From the NCBI RefSeq assembly GCF_001456115.1, contig NZ_CP013264.1, forward strand, positions 2,188,501 to 2,252,500: a stretch of DNA of 64,000 nucleotides. Direction: 5' to 3'. The DNA comes from Sphingobium baderi. GTDB lineage: Bacteria > Pseudomonadota > Alphaproteobacteria > Sphingomonadales > Sphingomonadaceae. Positions 10,558 through 19,962 of this stretch are shown in pieces. Below the pieces are notes generated by a model, which did not search any database, was not told the DNA's origin, and saw only the letters and a list, made by a program, of their open reading frames with translations. The translations under genes were made by a program, and so were the position numbers. Within the stretch, counting starts at the first letter, position 1, and each line of letters opens with the position of its first letter.

Positions 10558-11220
10558 TTATACGGGTTCGTCCAGACTGTAGCCAAGGCCCCGGATGGTG
10601 GTGATGACGTCCGCGCCCAGCTTCTTGCGGATGCGCGTCACGAACACTTCGATGGTGTTGGAATCGCGGTCGAAATCCTGATCGTAAATATGTTCGATCA
10701 GTTCGGTGCGGCTCACGACCTTGCCCTTGTGATGGAGCAGGTAGGACAGGAGCTTATATTCCTGCGCGGTCAGCTTCACTGGCTCGCCCTTCAGCGTCAC
10801 CTTGCCCGACCGCGTGTCAAGCCGCACGTCGCCCGCCGTCAGTTCGCTCGACGCATTGCCCGAAGCGCGGCGGATCAATGCGCGCAGACGGGCGATCAGT
10901 TCCTCGCTCTGAAACGGCTTGGCCAGATAGTCGTCCGCGCCCGCGTCGAGACCCGCCACCTTGTCCGACCAGCTATCGCGCGCGGTCAGCACCAGGACCG
11001 GAAAGCCGCGGCCTTCCTTGCGCCAGCGGTCCAGCACCGTCAGCCCGTCGATGGTCGGCAGGCCCAGGTCCAGCACCACGGCGTCGTAATTTTCCGTCGA
11101 TCCCAGAAAATGACCGTCTTCGCCATCATCCGCCAGATCCACGGCGTAGCCTGCGCCTTCGAGCGTATTGCGGAGCTGTTGCCCCAGGCTGGGTTCATCC
11201 TCGACGATCAGCAGACGCAT
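10558..11220 (-). CDS. OmpR/PhoB-family response regulator (PhoP-like)
   Basis: 220 residues. The receiver domain (1-115) has the acidic pocket EDEP, the phospho-acceptor in VVLDLGLPTIDG (Asp about 51) and the conserved lysine in LAKPFQ (about 102). The winged-helix DNA-binding domain spans about 125-218 (TAQEYKLLSYLLHHKG, then DSNTIEVFVTRIRKKLG). It heads a leftward operon with the sensor kinase. A PepSY-domain gene lies 39 bp upstream in the same direction, an arrangement common for PhoP/PhoQ-like systems. Confidence 0.92.
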   Translation of the reverse strand: MRLLIVEDEPSLGQQLRNTLEGAGYAVDLADDGEDGHFLGSTENYDAVVLDLGLPTIDGLTVLDRWRKEGRGFPVLVLTARDSWSDKVAGLDAGADDYLAKPFQSEELIARLRALIRRASGNASSELTAGDVRLDTRSGKVTLKGEPVKLTAQEYKLLSYLLHHKGKVVSRTELIEHIYDQDFDRDSNTIEVFVTRIRKKLGADVITTIRGLGYSLDEPV

Positions 11221-11259
11221 ATGGCCCCGTTCTTGTTTTGATGTTTCCGTGGCGGACGC

Positions 11260-11568
11260 CTAGCGCGCCCAGCCCGTTATATCGCCTGTGCGACCCTCCG
11301 CATCAACCCATACGACCTTGCCATTCTTAACATATTTCAGGCGATAGCGGTTGGAAGAGGGATTGAACTCGCTTCCCAGATAGGTCGCATCGCCGACAGC
11401 AGCGTCGACCCGGCGCTTGATGAGGGAAAATGGCATGACCTGCCCGTCCAGCATCGCTCGCCGCGCGGCATCCTGTTCGTCGCGCCGGTTCCCGGCGTCG
11501 GCCATGGGCGTCATCGCCATGAGGGCGCTCAGGGCGCCCAGACCGGCGATCAGGCTTTTCCTCTTCAT
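11260..11568 (-). CDS. PepSY-domain secreted protein
   Basis: 102 residues with a signal peptide (MKRKSLIAGLGALSALMAM, cleavage near ADA-G) and a PepSY-like domain. The domain shows the typical MPFSLIKRRVDAAVGDATYLGSEF and a final beta-hairpin with WVDAEGRTGDI. PepSY proteins are periplasmic inhibitors or ligand-binding modules, often encoded next to two-component systems, as here. ATGs at 11574 and 11580 are alternative starts. It probably reports to or is regulated by the adjacent response regulator. Confidence 0.8.
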   Translation of the reverse strand: MKRKSLIAGLGALSALMAMTPMADAGNRRDEQDAARRAMLDGQVMPFSLIKRRVDAAVGDATYLGSEFNPSSNRYRLKYVKNGKVVWVDAEGRTGDITGWAR

Positions 11569-11677
11569 CGTCATGACCATGGCATAGGCCAATGCCATTG
11601 AACAGCCGGTGAATGGTTGCGCGGTTCCGACAGGATGCCAGCGCGGCCATGTGCCGCGCTGGCCAAATTGTCAGTTC

Positions 11678-12415
11678 TCAGCGTTCCAGCGCGTATTGCA
11701 CCGTCAGCGTCACCGACGATCCTACCTGTCCCGGTTCCACCGGCGTGGGAACGTCTGACGCCGCCTCTGTCTTGAAGCGGGCCGACTGCATCATCGGCAT
11801 GGGCGGATTGCCGCCGCTGTTGCCTTCCGAGATGGAGACAAGACGCGCCGAACGGAAACCGGCGGCCTGCGCGTAGAAATCGGCCTGCGACTTGGCGCTC
11901 TTGAGCGCGGTGGCGCGTGCCTGCGTCAGCATCGGTGCGGGATCGTCGATGGAGAAGCTGGGGCCATTGATGTTGGTGGCGCCCGCCTTCACCATGGTGT
12001 CGAGCAGCGACCCGACGCGCTTCACGTCGCGCAGCTTGACGCTGAGCTGGTTCGACGCTTCATAACCCAGGAAGCGCGGGCCGGAATTGTCGCCCTCACG
12101 ATTGCTGTAGTCATATTGGGCGTTCAGGTTGATGCCGCTGGTCTGGAGGTCCTTGCGGGCGATCCCCGCCTTGGTCAGCGCACCGATCAGGCTATCCATC
12201 TTTGCCGCATTGTCAGTCATGGCCTGCTGAGCGGTGGGCGCGCGGGTCTGAACGCCGGTGCCGACCGTCGCGATGTCGGGCGCGGCTTGAACGGTTTCGG
12301 TGACGTTCAGCGTGACGACCGGCGCCGTCTCGGCGATGGTGACGCTGGTCTGGGCGATGGCCGCTACGGGAAGCGCGGCGACGCCGAGCGCCATCAGGGC
12401 GAGGGCGGATTTCAT
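11678..12415 (-). CDS. SIMPL-domain (DUF541) periplasmic protein
   Basis: 245 residues with a signal peptide (MKSALALMALGVAALPVAAIAQ) followed by a full SIMPL/DUF541 domain. Characteristic strands are LNVTETVQAAPDIATVGTGV, IARKDLQTSGINLNAQY and the closing SSVTLTVQYAL. Family members (for example YggE) are exported and linked to oxidative or envelope stress without a proven reaction. It appears to be a single-gene unit, divergent from the ABC-F gene. Confidence 0.9.
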   Translation of the reverse strand: MKSALALMALGVAALPVAAIAQTSVTIAETAPVVTLNVTETVQAAPDIATVGTGVQTRAPTAQQAMTDNAAKMDSLIGALTKAGIARKDLQTSGINLNAQYDYSNREGDNSGPRFLGYEASNQLSVKLRDVKRVGSLLDTMVKAGATNINGPSFSIDDPAPMLTQARATALKSAKSQADFYAQAAGFRSARLVSISEGNSGGNPPMPMMQSARFKTEAASDVPTPVEPGQVGSSVTLTVQYALER

Positions 12416-12557
12416 GGGCTTTTCTCCTCTAAAAGCGATGCAGGCCTTTTGTATCGGCTGCGATGAATGGACGCTGACATGCGTTGAAAGCCGTCAGACA
12501 GATTTGGGTTCCATGCGCCTCTTGCCCGAAAGCGCGTGAAGCCCTAGCTGCACCGGC

Positions 12558-14336
12558 ATGGCAGCACCGATCCTCTCCTTCGAAAATCTGGGCCTTTCGC
12601 AGGGCACCCACTGGTTGTTCCGCAATATCGACATTTTCGTAGGCGAGCGGGACCGGCTGGCGCTGATCGGCCGCAATGGCGCCGGCAAGACGACATTACT
12701 CAAGCTGCTGGGCGGCCAGATCGAAGCGGATGAGGGCACCCGTTCCGCCCGCCCCGGCGCGCGCATCATCATGCTGGAACAGGACCCGGACGTCAGCGCC
12801 TTCAAGACGCTGCGCGATTTTGCGCTGGCTGGCCAATATGCGCCGCCCGCACATGAGGTGGAGGCGATTGCAAGCCAACTCGGCATCGACCTCAGCCGTG
12901 AAGCTGCGACCGCATCGGGTGGCGAACGCCGCCGCGCCGCCATAGCCCGCGCATTGGCGAGCGAGCCGGACCTGTTGCTGCTCGACGAACCGACCAACCA
13001 TCTGGATATTGCAGCGATTGACTGGATCGAAGGGTGGCTGGGCCGTTATTCCGGCGCGTTCATTGTCATCAGCCATGACCGCGCCTTCCTGACGCGCCTG
13101 ACACGCCAGACGCTTTGGCTGGATCGCGGGGCGCTCCGTCGCAACGAGATCGGCTTCGGCGGGTTCGAGGACTGGATGGAAGCGATCTATGCGGAAGAAA
13201 CCCGCGCCGCCGAAAAGCTGGATGCCAAGCTGAAGCTGGAAGCGCATTGGCTCCAGCGCGGCGTCACTGCGCGGCGCAAGCGCAATCAGGGCCGTCTTGC
13301 GAAACTGCATGAAATGCGTGCCCAGCGCGCGGCGATGGTCGGGCCGCAGGGTGTCGCGAAGATCGCGGCCGCCAGCGACGACAGCAAGACGAAAAGCGTC
13401 ATTTCCGCCGAGCATGTCACCAAGAATTTCGGCGATCGGGCGATCATCAGGGACTTTTCGCTCCGCATCCAGCGCGGCGATCGCATCGGTATCGTTGGCG
13501 GCAACGGTGCGGGCAAGACAACCCTGCTCAAGCTGTTGACGGGTGAACTGGCGCCCGACAGCGGCTCGGTGACGCTGGCGAGGACGCTGGACATGATCTT
13601 CATCGACCAGCAGCGCAGCCTGATGCAGCCCGACAAGCGTGTGCGCGATGTTCTGGCCGAAGGGGGCGACTGGATCGACGTGCGCGGCGTTCGCAAGCAT
13701 GTTCACGGCTATCTCAAGGATTTCCTTTTCGATCCTTCGCTGGCGGAGGCGAAGGTCGGCACGCTTTCGGGTGGGGAACGATCCCGCCTGCTGTTCGCGC
13801 GGGAATTTGCGCGGGAATCCAACCTACTGGTGCTGGACGAACCGACCAACGACCTTGACCTGGAAACGCTGGATCTGCTTCAGGAAGTCATCGCGGATTA
13901 TGACGGCACGGTGCTGATCGTCAGCCACGACCGTGACTTCCTCGACCGCACGGTGACGGTGACGCTGGGTCTTGACGGCTCCGGCCATGTCGACGTGATC
14001 GTCGGCGGCTATGCGGATTGGGTGGCCAAGCGGCAGCCGCGCAGCGCGCCAAAGGAAAAGAAGGCTCCCGTTTCCGCTCCCCCGCCCAAGCCCGCCTCGG
14101 CCAAGCTCAGTTACAAGGATCAACGCGACCTTGACCTGTTGCCCCGGCGTATCGAGGAACTGGAAGCGGCCATTGCGCGTGATGAGGATGCGCTCCACGA
14201 CCCCAATCTCTACGCCCGCGATCCGAAGAAATTCGACGCGTTGACCAAGGCTGTCGAGCAGGCGCGCGCCGACAAGGACGCTGCCGAAGAACGGTGGCTG
14301 GAACTTGCCGAAAAGGCTGAAGGGTTAACCGCCTGA
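12558..14336 (+). CDS. ABC-F family ATPase (Uup-like)
   Basis: 592 residues with two ABC domains and no membrane segment, as in ABC-F ribosome-associated proteins. Domain 1 has Walker A GRNGAGKTTLLK (about 35-46), signature SGGERRRAAIA and Walker B LLLLDEPTNHLD. Domain 2 has GGNGAGKTTLLK (about 313), LSGGERSRLL and LLVLDEPTNDLD. A basic linker (RRKRNQGRLAKLHEMRAQR) joins them. The C-terminal coiled coil (about 510-590) is typical of Uup, which binds DNA/ribosomes. It is probably monocistronic. Confidence 0.9.
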   Translation: MAAPILSFENLGLSQGTHWLFRNIDIFVGERDRLALIGRNGAGKTTLLKLLGGQIEADEGTRSARPGARIIMLEQDPDVSAFKTLRDFALAGQYAPPAHEVEAIASQLGIDLSREAATASGGERRRAAIARALASEPDLLLLDEPTNHLDIAAIDWIEGWLGRYSGAFIVISHDRAFLTRLTRQTLWLDRGALRRNEIGFGGFEDWMEAIYAEETRAAEKLDAKLKLEAHWLQRGVTARRKRNQGRLAKLHEMRAQRAAMVGPQGVAKIAAASDDSKTKSVISAEHVTKNFGDRAIIRDFSLRIQRGDRIGIVGGNGAGKTTLLKLLTGELAPDSGSVTLARTLDMIFIDQQRSLMQPDKRVRDVLAEGGDWIDVRGVRKHVHGYLKDFLFDPSLAEAKVGTLSGGERSRLLFAREFARESNLLVLDEPTNDLDLETLDLLQEVIADYDGTVLIVSHDRDFLDRTVTVTLGLDGSGHVDVIVGGYADWVAKRQPRSAPKEKKAPVSAPPPKPASAKLSYKDQRDLDLLPRRIEELEAAIARDEDALHDPNLYARDPKKFDALTKAVEQARADKDAAEERWLELAEKAEGLTA

Positions 14337-14396
14337 ACTTGCGTTGCGACAGGCATCTGATAGCGACGGGCGGACGCGAACAGGGAGGCAGGTCGC

Positions 14397-15149
14397 ATGA
14401 TGGCTGGTCATCAGGCACAATTGTCGAAAGGTGAGGCGGGAGAGGCCGTAGCGCCCCCGCGGCCGCATCATGCGGTTCACTATGTCAATCGCATCGGCTG
14501 GCTGCGCGCCGCCGTGCTGGGCGCCAATGACGGCATCGTGTCCACCGCCAGCCTGCTGACGGGCGTCGCGGCGTCCGGCGCATCGCGTGAGGCGATTCTG
14601 CTGTCCGGCGTCGCGGCTCTGTTCGCGGGCGCGATGTCCATGGCGGCGGGCGAATATGTGTCGGTCAGCGCCCAGTCCGATACGGAGCGTGCCGATCTCG
14701 CCAAGGAAAGCCACGCCATCGCCCAGCAGCCAGAAGAGGAGTGGGCGGAACTGCGCGACATCTATGTCGAACGCGGCCTTTCCCCCGATCTGGCGGCGCA
14801 GGTGGCGGATCAGTTGATGGCGGCCGATCCGCTTGGCGCCCATGCGCGCGATGAACTCGGTATTTCGGAGGTGACTACGGCGCGCCCTGTGCAGGCCGCG
14901 CTGACCTCAGCCGCGACCTTCTCCGCCGGAGCGATTGCGCCTGTGATGGCGGCGGTGGCTGGCCCGGCATCCCATGCTATCATGACCGTTGCGGTGATTT
15001 CTCTGCTTTGCCTTGCCTTGCTGGGCTATATCGGCGCGCGGCTGGGCGGGGGAAAGGTGTGGCCCTCCGTCATCAGGGTCGTTTTCTGGGGTGTGCTGGC
15101 GATGGCGGTCACCACAGGTGTCGGCAGGCTTTTCAGCGCCGCTTTATGA
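14397..15149 (+). CDS. VIT1/CCC1-family iron/manganese transporter
   Basis: 250 residues. The family signature is complete: a first helix with GANDGIVSTASLLTGV, then AGAMSMAAGEYVSVSAQSDTE, a cytosolic charged metal-binding segment (about 95-160), and three further membrane helices. Members move Fe2+ or Mn2+ out of the cytosol. Glutathione peroxidase follows 40 bp downstream, which fits a metal/peroxide defence grouping but does not prove an operon. Confidence 0.9.
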   Translation: MMAGHQAQLSKGEAGEAVAPPRPHHAVHYVNRIGWLRAAVLGANDGIVSTASLLTGVAASGASREAILLSGVAALFAGAMSMAAGEYVSVSAQSDTERADLAKESHAIAQQPEEEWAELRDIYVERGLSPDLAAQVADQLMAADPLGAHARDELGISEVTTARPVQAALTSAATFSAGAIAPVMAAVAGPASHAIMTVAVISLLCLALLGYIGARLGGGKVWPSVIRVVFWGVLAMAVTTGVGRLFSAAL

Positions 15150-15189
15150 TGGCATGATCCACGCCGATCCCATTTCCAAGGAGATAGTC

Positions 15190-15735
15190 ATGTCCGCGAT
15201 TCAGCAAATTCCATTGAAAACCATCAAGGGCGCCGATGCCAGCCTGGGCGACTATGCCGGAAAGGTCGTGCTGGCCGTCAATGTCGCCTCCAAATGCGGG
15301 TTGACGCCCCAATATGAAGGGCTGGAAAAGCTCTATGGCGACTATAAGGACAAGGGATTGGTCGTCGCCGGTTTCCCCGCCAATGACTTTGGCGCCCAGG
15401 AGCCCGGCAGCAATGACGATATCGCGACCTTCTGCACGACCAATTTCGGCGTGGATTTCCCCATGTTCGAAAAGATCGTCGTGACAGGCCCGGAAAAGCA
15501 CCCCCTCTATGCCGCGCTGACGAACGCCCGGCCCAAGGCGCAGGGCGACGGGGATTCCTTCCGTGAAAAGCTGAAGGGTTATGGCATGACGCCCAACCCC
15601 GAACCGGAGGTGTTGTGGAATTTCGAAAAATTCGTGATCGCCAAGGACGGCTCCGTCGCTGCGCGCTTCGCTCCGACCACCGCGCCCGACGATCCCGAAC
15701 TGGTCGCCACGATCGAGGCTGAACTGGCGAAGTGA
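15190..15735 (+). CDS. Glutathione peroxidase family protein
   Basis: 181 residues, thioredoxin fold. The catalytic tetrad is visible: peroxidatic cysteine in VASKCGLTPQY (about residue 36), glutamine in NDFGAQEPG, and Trp/Asn in WNFEKF. The second cysteine region (TFCTTNFG) fits thioredoxin-dependent Cys-GPx enzymes that reduce hydroperoxides. ATG at 15190 follows AAGGAGATAGTC, a good ribosome site. Reductant (thioredoxin or glutathione) cannot be told from sequence. Confidence 0.92.
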   Translation: MSAIQQIPLKTIKGADASLGDYAGKVVLAVNVASKCGLTPQYEGLEKLYGDYKDKGLVVAGFPANDFGAQEPGSNDDIATFCTTNFGVDFPMFEKIVVTGPEKHPLYAALTNARPKAQGDGDSFREKLKGYGMTPNPEPEVLWNFEKFVIAKDGSVAARFAPTTAPDDPELVATIEAELAK

Positions 15736-15740
15736 TTCCC

Positions 15741-15804
15741 GGAGCCGCTGTTTGGGGGCGTGCGCCGGCCTTGTCGGTTGTCGCTGGTCCAGAACAGCGG
15801 CTCC
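15741..15804. repeat. 12-bp perfect inverted repeat downstream of glutathione peroxidase
   Basis: GGAGCCGCTGTT (15741-15752) and AACAGCGGCTCC (15793-15804) are perfect complements separated by 40 bp that include a GC-rich inner segment. It begins 5 bp after the stop. It could form a long stem acting as a transcript end or be a repeat element; no T-run follows. Confidence 0.5.
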
Positions 15805-15917
15805 ATGAATGTCTAAGCGCCGATATGCTGCGTTAACATGCTATCGCCCGGCTTGATTTCGCCGGGCGGTGCAATGGTTGGCAGCGGCCGCCGCGATCAG
15901 GCCTGATTGAGCTTTCC

Positions 15918-16565
15918 ATGCTGCCATCGCCCGTCAACTTTACGCCGCAGGTCGGCACGGTGCTGGAAATATTGAGCATCGTCGGCACCTTCGTCTTTGC
16001 GGCATCGGGTGCGCTCGCTGCCGCGCGTCTGCGTCAGACACTTGTGACCTTTGCCTTTTTCGCACTGGTGACGGGCGTTGGGGGCGGGACGGTGCGTGAT
16101 CTTCTGATCGATGCTCCGGTTTTCTGGGTGCATGACGCTGCGCCGGCCATCACCTGCATGATTGCGGCTCTGCTCATCTGGATGACGCCGCGTTCTTTCT
16201 GGAGCGATCGCGCGCTCGATTGGCTGGATGCCGTCGGCCTTGCGGCCTTTGCCGTATTCGGGGCGGCCAAGGCGATGAGCTTTGGTATTCCGCCCTTTGT
16301 CGCGGGGATGATGGGCGTGGTCACAGGTTGCGTGGGCGGCATCATGCGTGACCTTCTGGCGGGGGAGCCTTCCATCCTGCTGCGTCCCGAACTTTATGTG
16401 ACGGCCGCTGCCGTTTCCTCCGGCTTGTTTGTGCTGCTGCGCTGGTTTGGGCTGGAAGTGCCGATCGCCAGCGTGATCGCTGCTCTGCTGGGTTTCCTGC
16501 TTCGCGCGTTGGCGATCCGGCGGGGGTTGGGACTGCCTGTTTATAAGGGCATCAGCCGGGAATAA
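15918..16565 (+). CDS. TRIC/UPF0126 family channel-like membrane protein
   Basis: 215 residues with about seven hydrophobic helices and the internal two-fold repeat of prokaryotic TRIC channels. First repeat: SGALAAARLRQTLVTF...GGGTVRDLLI. Second repeat: FGAAKAMSFGIPPF...GGIMRDLLAGEPSILLRPELY. Homologues are homotrimeric monovalent-cation channels. It converges on sppA with 29 bp between stops. Confidence 0.9.
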   Translation: MLPSPVNFTPQVGTVLEILSIVGTFVFAASGALAAARLRQTLVTFAFFALVTGVGGGTVRDLLIDAPVFWVHDAAPAITCMIAALLIWMTPRSFWSDRALDWLDAVGLAAFAVFGAAKAMSFGIPPFVAGMMGVVTGCVGGIMRDLLAGEPSILLRPELYVTAAAVSSGLFVLLRWFGLEVPIASVIAALLGFLLRALAIRRGLGLPVYKGISRE

Positions 16566-16594
16566 CGGCCCCTGCCGGGCAGTCCCCGAACTTC

Positions 16595-18478
16595 CTAGCG
16601 CCAGAGCGTCGCGAGCATTGCAAGCAGCCCCCGCTCATCCGCGCCGTTCGCCGGGCGTGGAGCGCCATAGCCCCGACATTCCAGGCAATCGGCCCTTATG
16701 CCGGCGCCGCTGACGAGGGCCTTCACGTCGCTGATCGCCTGCATGGCCCAATGGCGCTGGAGCACGGCCTGCCTTGCCAGCATGTCTCGGGAATTGCCCT
16801 TGTCATCCTCCTCGCGCTCGACGATGGACTGGACGAACTGGGCAAATTTGTCCGGCTCCTTCTCGATCCGATAGGCGCGCGTCTTGGCCGGGTCCACCTT
16901 CGCCAGCCGCGCCGCTTCGGCAATGGCGTCTTCCAAGCCGCCGAAACGGTCCACCAGGCCGATCTGCCGGGCCGTCCCACCGTCCCACACCCGCCCTTGC
17001 GCGATGGCGTCGATCTGCTGGGGCGTTTTGCGCCGTGCCTCAGCGACCAGCCCCACGAAGCGGCCGTAAATATCCTCGACCCCCATCTGCATGATCCGGT
17101 CAAATTCCGGGGTCGTGCCGCCCGCAAAATCAGGCTGCCCCGAAAGCGGCGTGGTCCGCACGCCGTCCGTGGTGATGCCCATCTTCGCCAGCGTGCCTTC
17201 AAAACTCGGCAGGATGCCGAATACGCCGATCGATCCGGTGATCGTGTCCGGCTCTGCAAAGATCATATTGGCGGGCGTCGAAACCCAATAGCCGCCGCTG
17301 GCCGCGACATTCCCCATGGATACCACCACAGGCAGCCCCTGCGATTTCGCCGTCATGATGGCTTCGCGAATCTTTTCCGACGCCATGACCGATCCGCCCG
17401 GCGAATCGACCCGGACCACCAGCGCCTTCAAATCCTTTTCCGCCAAAGCCTTGTAGAGCAGGCTGGAAACCGTATCGCCCGCCGCCGTGCCCGGACCGGC
17501 TTCTCCATCCACAATCTCGCCCGCGATGGTGAGCACGCCGATCTGCCCGTCATTGGCAGGTTTGCGCGCCCTCACATAGGTTGCAAGATCAATACTGGCG
17601 AAGGCGCCTGCCTGCTGTTCCGAAGATGCGCCGGCGACTTTTGCGACTCGTTCGCCAAAGGCTATCTCGTTACCCAGCCTGTCCACCAGACCGGCATTTT
17701 CCGCCGCCTTGGCCAGATTGCCGCCCGTCGCCTGCGCCGCCGCAGCCGGATCGCCGACATAGGCGGTCAGCTTCGCCTTGGGCCGGGCCTTGGCCACTTC
17801 CTCCTGCCAGTTCTGCCACAGCGCATCGGCCAGTGCCTGATTGGCCTGCTTGGCTTCCGGCGACTGATCGGTGCGGACGAAGGGTTCGACGAAACTCTTA
17901 TAGGTGCCGACGCGATAGACATGGGTGTTGATGCCCAGTTTGTCGATCAGGCCCTTGTAGTAAAGCGCCGACCCGCCGCGTCCCATGATGGCGACGCCGC
18001 CCAGCGGATCGACCCATGTTTCGCTGGCATGGGCGGCAAGCTGATAGCTGTCGTCGCTGTAGATGGTGGCGAAGGCGAAGACCGGCTTCCTCGCCGCGCG
18101 CACCCCATCCAGCGCCTTGCCGACCCGCGCCAGCGCCACCTGTCCGCCACCCACGAAACCGTCGAGATTGAGCACGACGGCTTTGACCTTGCCATCATCC
18201 TTCGCGGCTTCCAGCGCCGTCACGATGTCGGAAAGGCGATATTCCTTCATGCGCGTGCCCGAACCGGACAGCAGGGCCATGGGATCGGCTTCGGCGGGCT
18301 GTTCGACGATGGTGCCATCCAGATCCAGCACCAGCGCCCCGGAATTTACGCTTGCGGCGGGCTTGGGCGACCAGGACAGCGCCGCATAGAGCAGGCCGAA
18401 GAACAGCAGCAGGAACAGCAGTACCAGACCGTCCTTGATCGCGACCAAAATGCGCCACGCGCCTTTTACGAATGCCAA
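16595..18478 (-). CDS. sppA: Signal peptide peptidase SppA, 67-kDa type
   Basis: 627 residues with an N-terminal membrane helix (about 15-35) and duplicated S49 protease domains. The catalytic lysine is expected in the N-terminal half ([11 protein letters not shown]), and the nucleophile serine in [16 protein letters not shown] in the C-terminal half, as in E. coli SppA. It degrades cleaved signal peptides in the membrane. The C-terminus adds a tail with a CLEC pair not obvious in the core family; its role is unknown. Single gene, divergent from gpmA. Confidence 0.93.
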   Translation of the reverse strand: MAFVKGAWRILVAIKDGLVLLFLLLFFGLLYAALSWSPKPAASVNSGALVLDLDGTIVEQPAEADPMALLSGSGTRMKEYRLSDIVTALEAAKDDGKVKAVVLNLDGFVGGGQVALARVGKALDGVRAARKPVFAFATIYSDDSYQLAAHASETWVDPLGGVAIMGRGGSALYYKGLIDKLGINTHVYRVGTYKSFVEPFVRTDQSPEAKQANQALADALWQNWQEEVAKARPKAKLTAYVGDPAAAAQATGGNLAKAAENAGLVDRLGNEIAFGERVAKVAGASSEQQAGAFASIDLATYVRARKPANDGQIGVLTIAGEIVDGEAGPGTAAGDTVSSLLYKALAEKDLKALVVRVDSPGGSVMASEKIREAIMTAKSQGLPVVVSMGNVAASGGYWVSTPANMIFAEPDTITGSIGVFGILPSFEGTLAKMGITTDGVRTTPLSGQPDFAGGTTPEFDRIMQMGVEDIYGRFVGLVAEARRKTPQQIDAIAQGRVWDGGTARQIGLVDRFGGLEDAIAEAARLAKVDPAKTRAYRIEKEPDKFAQFVQSIVEREEDDKGNSRDMLARQAVLQRHWAMQAISDVKALVSGAGIRADCLECRGYGAPRPANGADERGLLAMLATLWR

Positions 18479-18632
18479 GTTGCCGGTTCCTTTTTCAGCC
18501 TCGCTTCAGGGCTATCCTATCGCCCGACCGACTGCAATGTGGGGTGAAAGGGCAGGGCGACAAGCTTGCGCCCGCGATTTCCGGCGCTATGGGAAGCGCA
18601 ACCCATGGCTTTATGTGCAGGAGACGCGCCTC

Positions 18633-19319
18633 ATGCCCACTCTCGTCCTTATCCGTCACGGCCAGTCGGCCTGGAACCTGGAAAACCGCTTCACCGGCTG
18701 GTGGGATGTGGATGTGACCGAAAAGGGCGCGGAGGAGGCGCGGGCCGCCGGTCGCCTGATGGCTGAAAAGGGGCTGGATTTCGACCAGTGCTTCACCTCC
18801 TTCCAGACCCGTGCGATCAAGACGCTTGATCTGGCGCTGGAGGAAATGGGGCGCCTGTGGCTGCCGGTTGAAAAGGACTGGCGTTTGAACGAGCGGCATT
18901 ATGGCGGACTCACCGGCCTCAATAAGGCGGAGACGGCGGCCAAGCATGGCGACGATCAGGTGAAGATCTGGCGCCGCAGCTTCGATGTGCCCCCGCCGCC
19001 GCTGGAGCCAGGCAGCGAGTTCGATCTGTCGAGAGATCGCCGCTATGCCGGTATCGCCATTCCTTCGACTGAATCCCTGAAGGATACCATCGCCCGCGTG
19101 CTGCCCTATTGGGAAAGCCGCATCGCGCCGGAACTGAAGGCGGGCAAGCGCGTGCTCATCTCCGCCCATGGCAATTCGCTCCGGGCGCTGGTCAAGCATC
19201 TGTCGAATATTCCCGATGAAGAGATCACGGAACTGGAGATCCCGACCGGCCAGCCCATCGTCTACGATCTGGCGGACGATCTGACGGCGAAAGACCGCTA
19301 TTACCTTTCGGAACGCTGA
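18633..19319 (+). CDS. gpmA: 2,3-bisphosphoglycerate-dependent phosphoglycerate mutase
   Basis: 228 residues. [27 protein letters not shown] holds the phospho-histidine (His about 9); RERHYG-like [14 protein letters not shown], and [14 protein letters not shown] with the second catalytic histidine, are both present. It interconverts 3- and 2-phosphoglycerate in glycolysis. The ATG at 18633 has GGAG 10 bp upstream. A REP-like palindrome and a terminator follow. Confidence 0.95.
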   Translation: MPTLVLIRHGQSAWNLENRFTGWWDVDVTEKGAEEARAAGRLMAEKGLDFDQCFTSFQTRAIKTLDLALEEMGRLWLPVEKDWRLNERHYGGLTGLNKAETAAKHGDDQVKIWRRSFDVPPPPLEPGSEFDLSRDRRYAGIAIPSTESLKDTIARVLPYWESRIAPELKAGKRVLISAHGNSLRALVKHLSNIPDEEITELEIPTGQPIVYDLADDLTAKDRYYLSER

Positions 19320-19324
19320 AACCT

Positions 19325-19354
19325 CCGTTCGTTTCGAGCGAAGTCGAGAAACGG
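19325..19354. repeat. REP-like palindrome
   Basis: CCGTTCGTTTCGAGCGAAGT followed by CGAGAAACGG: an imperfect palindrome of the kind scattered through sphingomonad intergenic regions, 5 bp after the gpmA stop. Shares the CGAAGTCGA core with the element at 10471-10542. Confidence 0.6.
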
Positions 19355-19387
19355 ACATGAATGCATGTTGTTTAGCATATCCGCATT

Positions 19388-19424
19388 GCCCCTTGGCGGC
19401 CCGCCCGCTAAGGGGCTTTGCTTT
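19388..19424 (+). terminator. Terminator between gpmA and purE
   Basis: GCCCCTTGGCGG (19388-19399) pairs over 12 bp, one G-U included, with CCGCTAAGGGGC (19405-19416), 5-nt loop, followed by TTTGCTTT. Confidence 0.7.
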
Positions 19425-19466
19425 CCGGGCGGTTTTGCGACCGCTCCTTGACGGGAAGCATGAGAA

Positions 19467-19961
19467 ATGAGCGGGGGTAATGCAGCCGCAGATGTCGGCA
19501 TCATCATGGGCAGCCGGTCCGATTGGGATACGATGCGCCATGCCGCCGAAACGCTGGAAGCTCTGGGCGTCGCCCATGAGTGCAAGGTCGTGTCCGCCCA
19601 TCGCACGCCGCAGCGTCTCTATGATTATGCCACAGGCGCGGTCGGGCGGGGCCTGAAGGTCATCATCGCGGGCGCGGGAGGGGCGGCGCATCTTCCCGGC
19701 ATGGCCGCATCCATGACCCGCCTGCCGGTGCTGGGCGTTCCTGTGGAATCCAAGTCGCTCAAGGGCATGGATTCGTTGCTCTCCATTGTGCAGATGCCGG
19801 GCGGCGTTCCGGTCGGCACGCTCGCGATCGGCAAGCCCGGCGCGATCAATGCCGCGCTGCTTGCCGCTTCCATCCTCGCTACGACGGACGCCGCTCTGGC
19901 CGAACGGCTCGACGCATGGCGCGCCAGACAGACCAACGACGTTGCGGAGACGCCGGAATAA
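19467..19961 (+). CDS. purE: 5-(carboxyamino)imidazole ribonucleotide mutase PurE
   Basis: 164 residues, class I Pur[17 protein letters not shown] (substrate loop), [12 protein letters not shown] (catalytic histidine), [11 protein letters not shown] and [16 protein letters not shown] are the family motifs. It converts N5-CAIR to CAIR in purine synthesis. It is followed by purK one base after its stop, and purK overlaps folA, so all three form one operon. Confidence 0.96.
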   Translation: MSGGNAAADVGIIMGSRSDWDTMRHAAETLEALGVAHECKVVSAHRTPQRLYDYATGAVGRGLKVIIAGAGGAAHLPGMAASMTRLPVLGVPVESKSLKGMDSLLSIVQMPGGVPVGTLAIGKPGAINAALLAASILATTDAALAERLDAWRARQTNDVAETPE

Positions 19962-19962
19962 G

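Noticed and set aside
16751..18547. Open frame of 598 codons opposite sppA
   Set aside because: Antisense shadow; low-complexity Arg/His-rich translation and sppA is clearly real.
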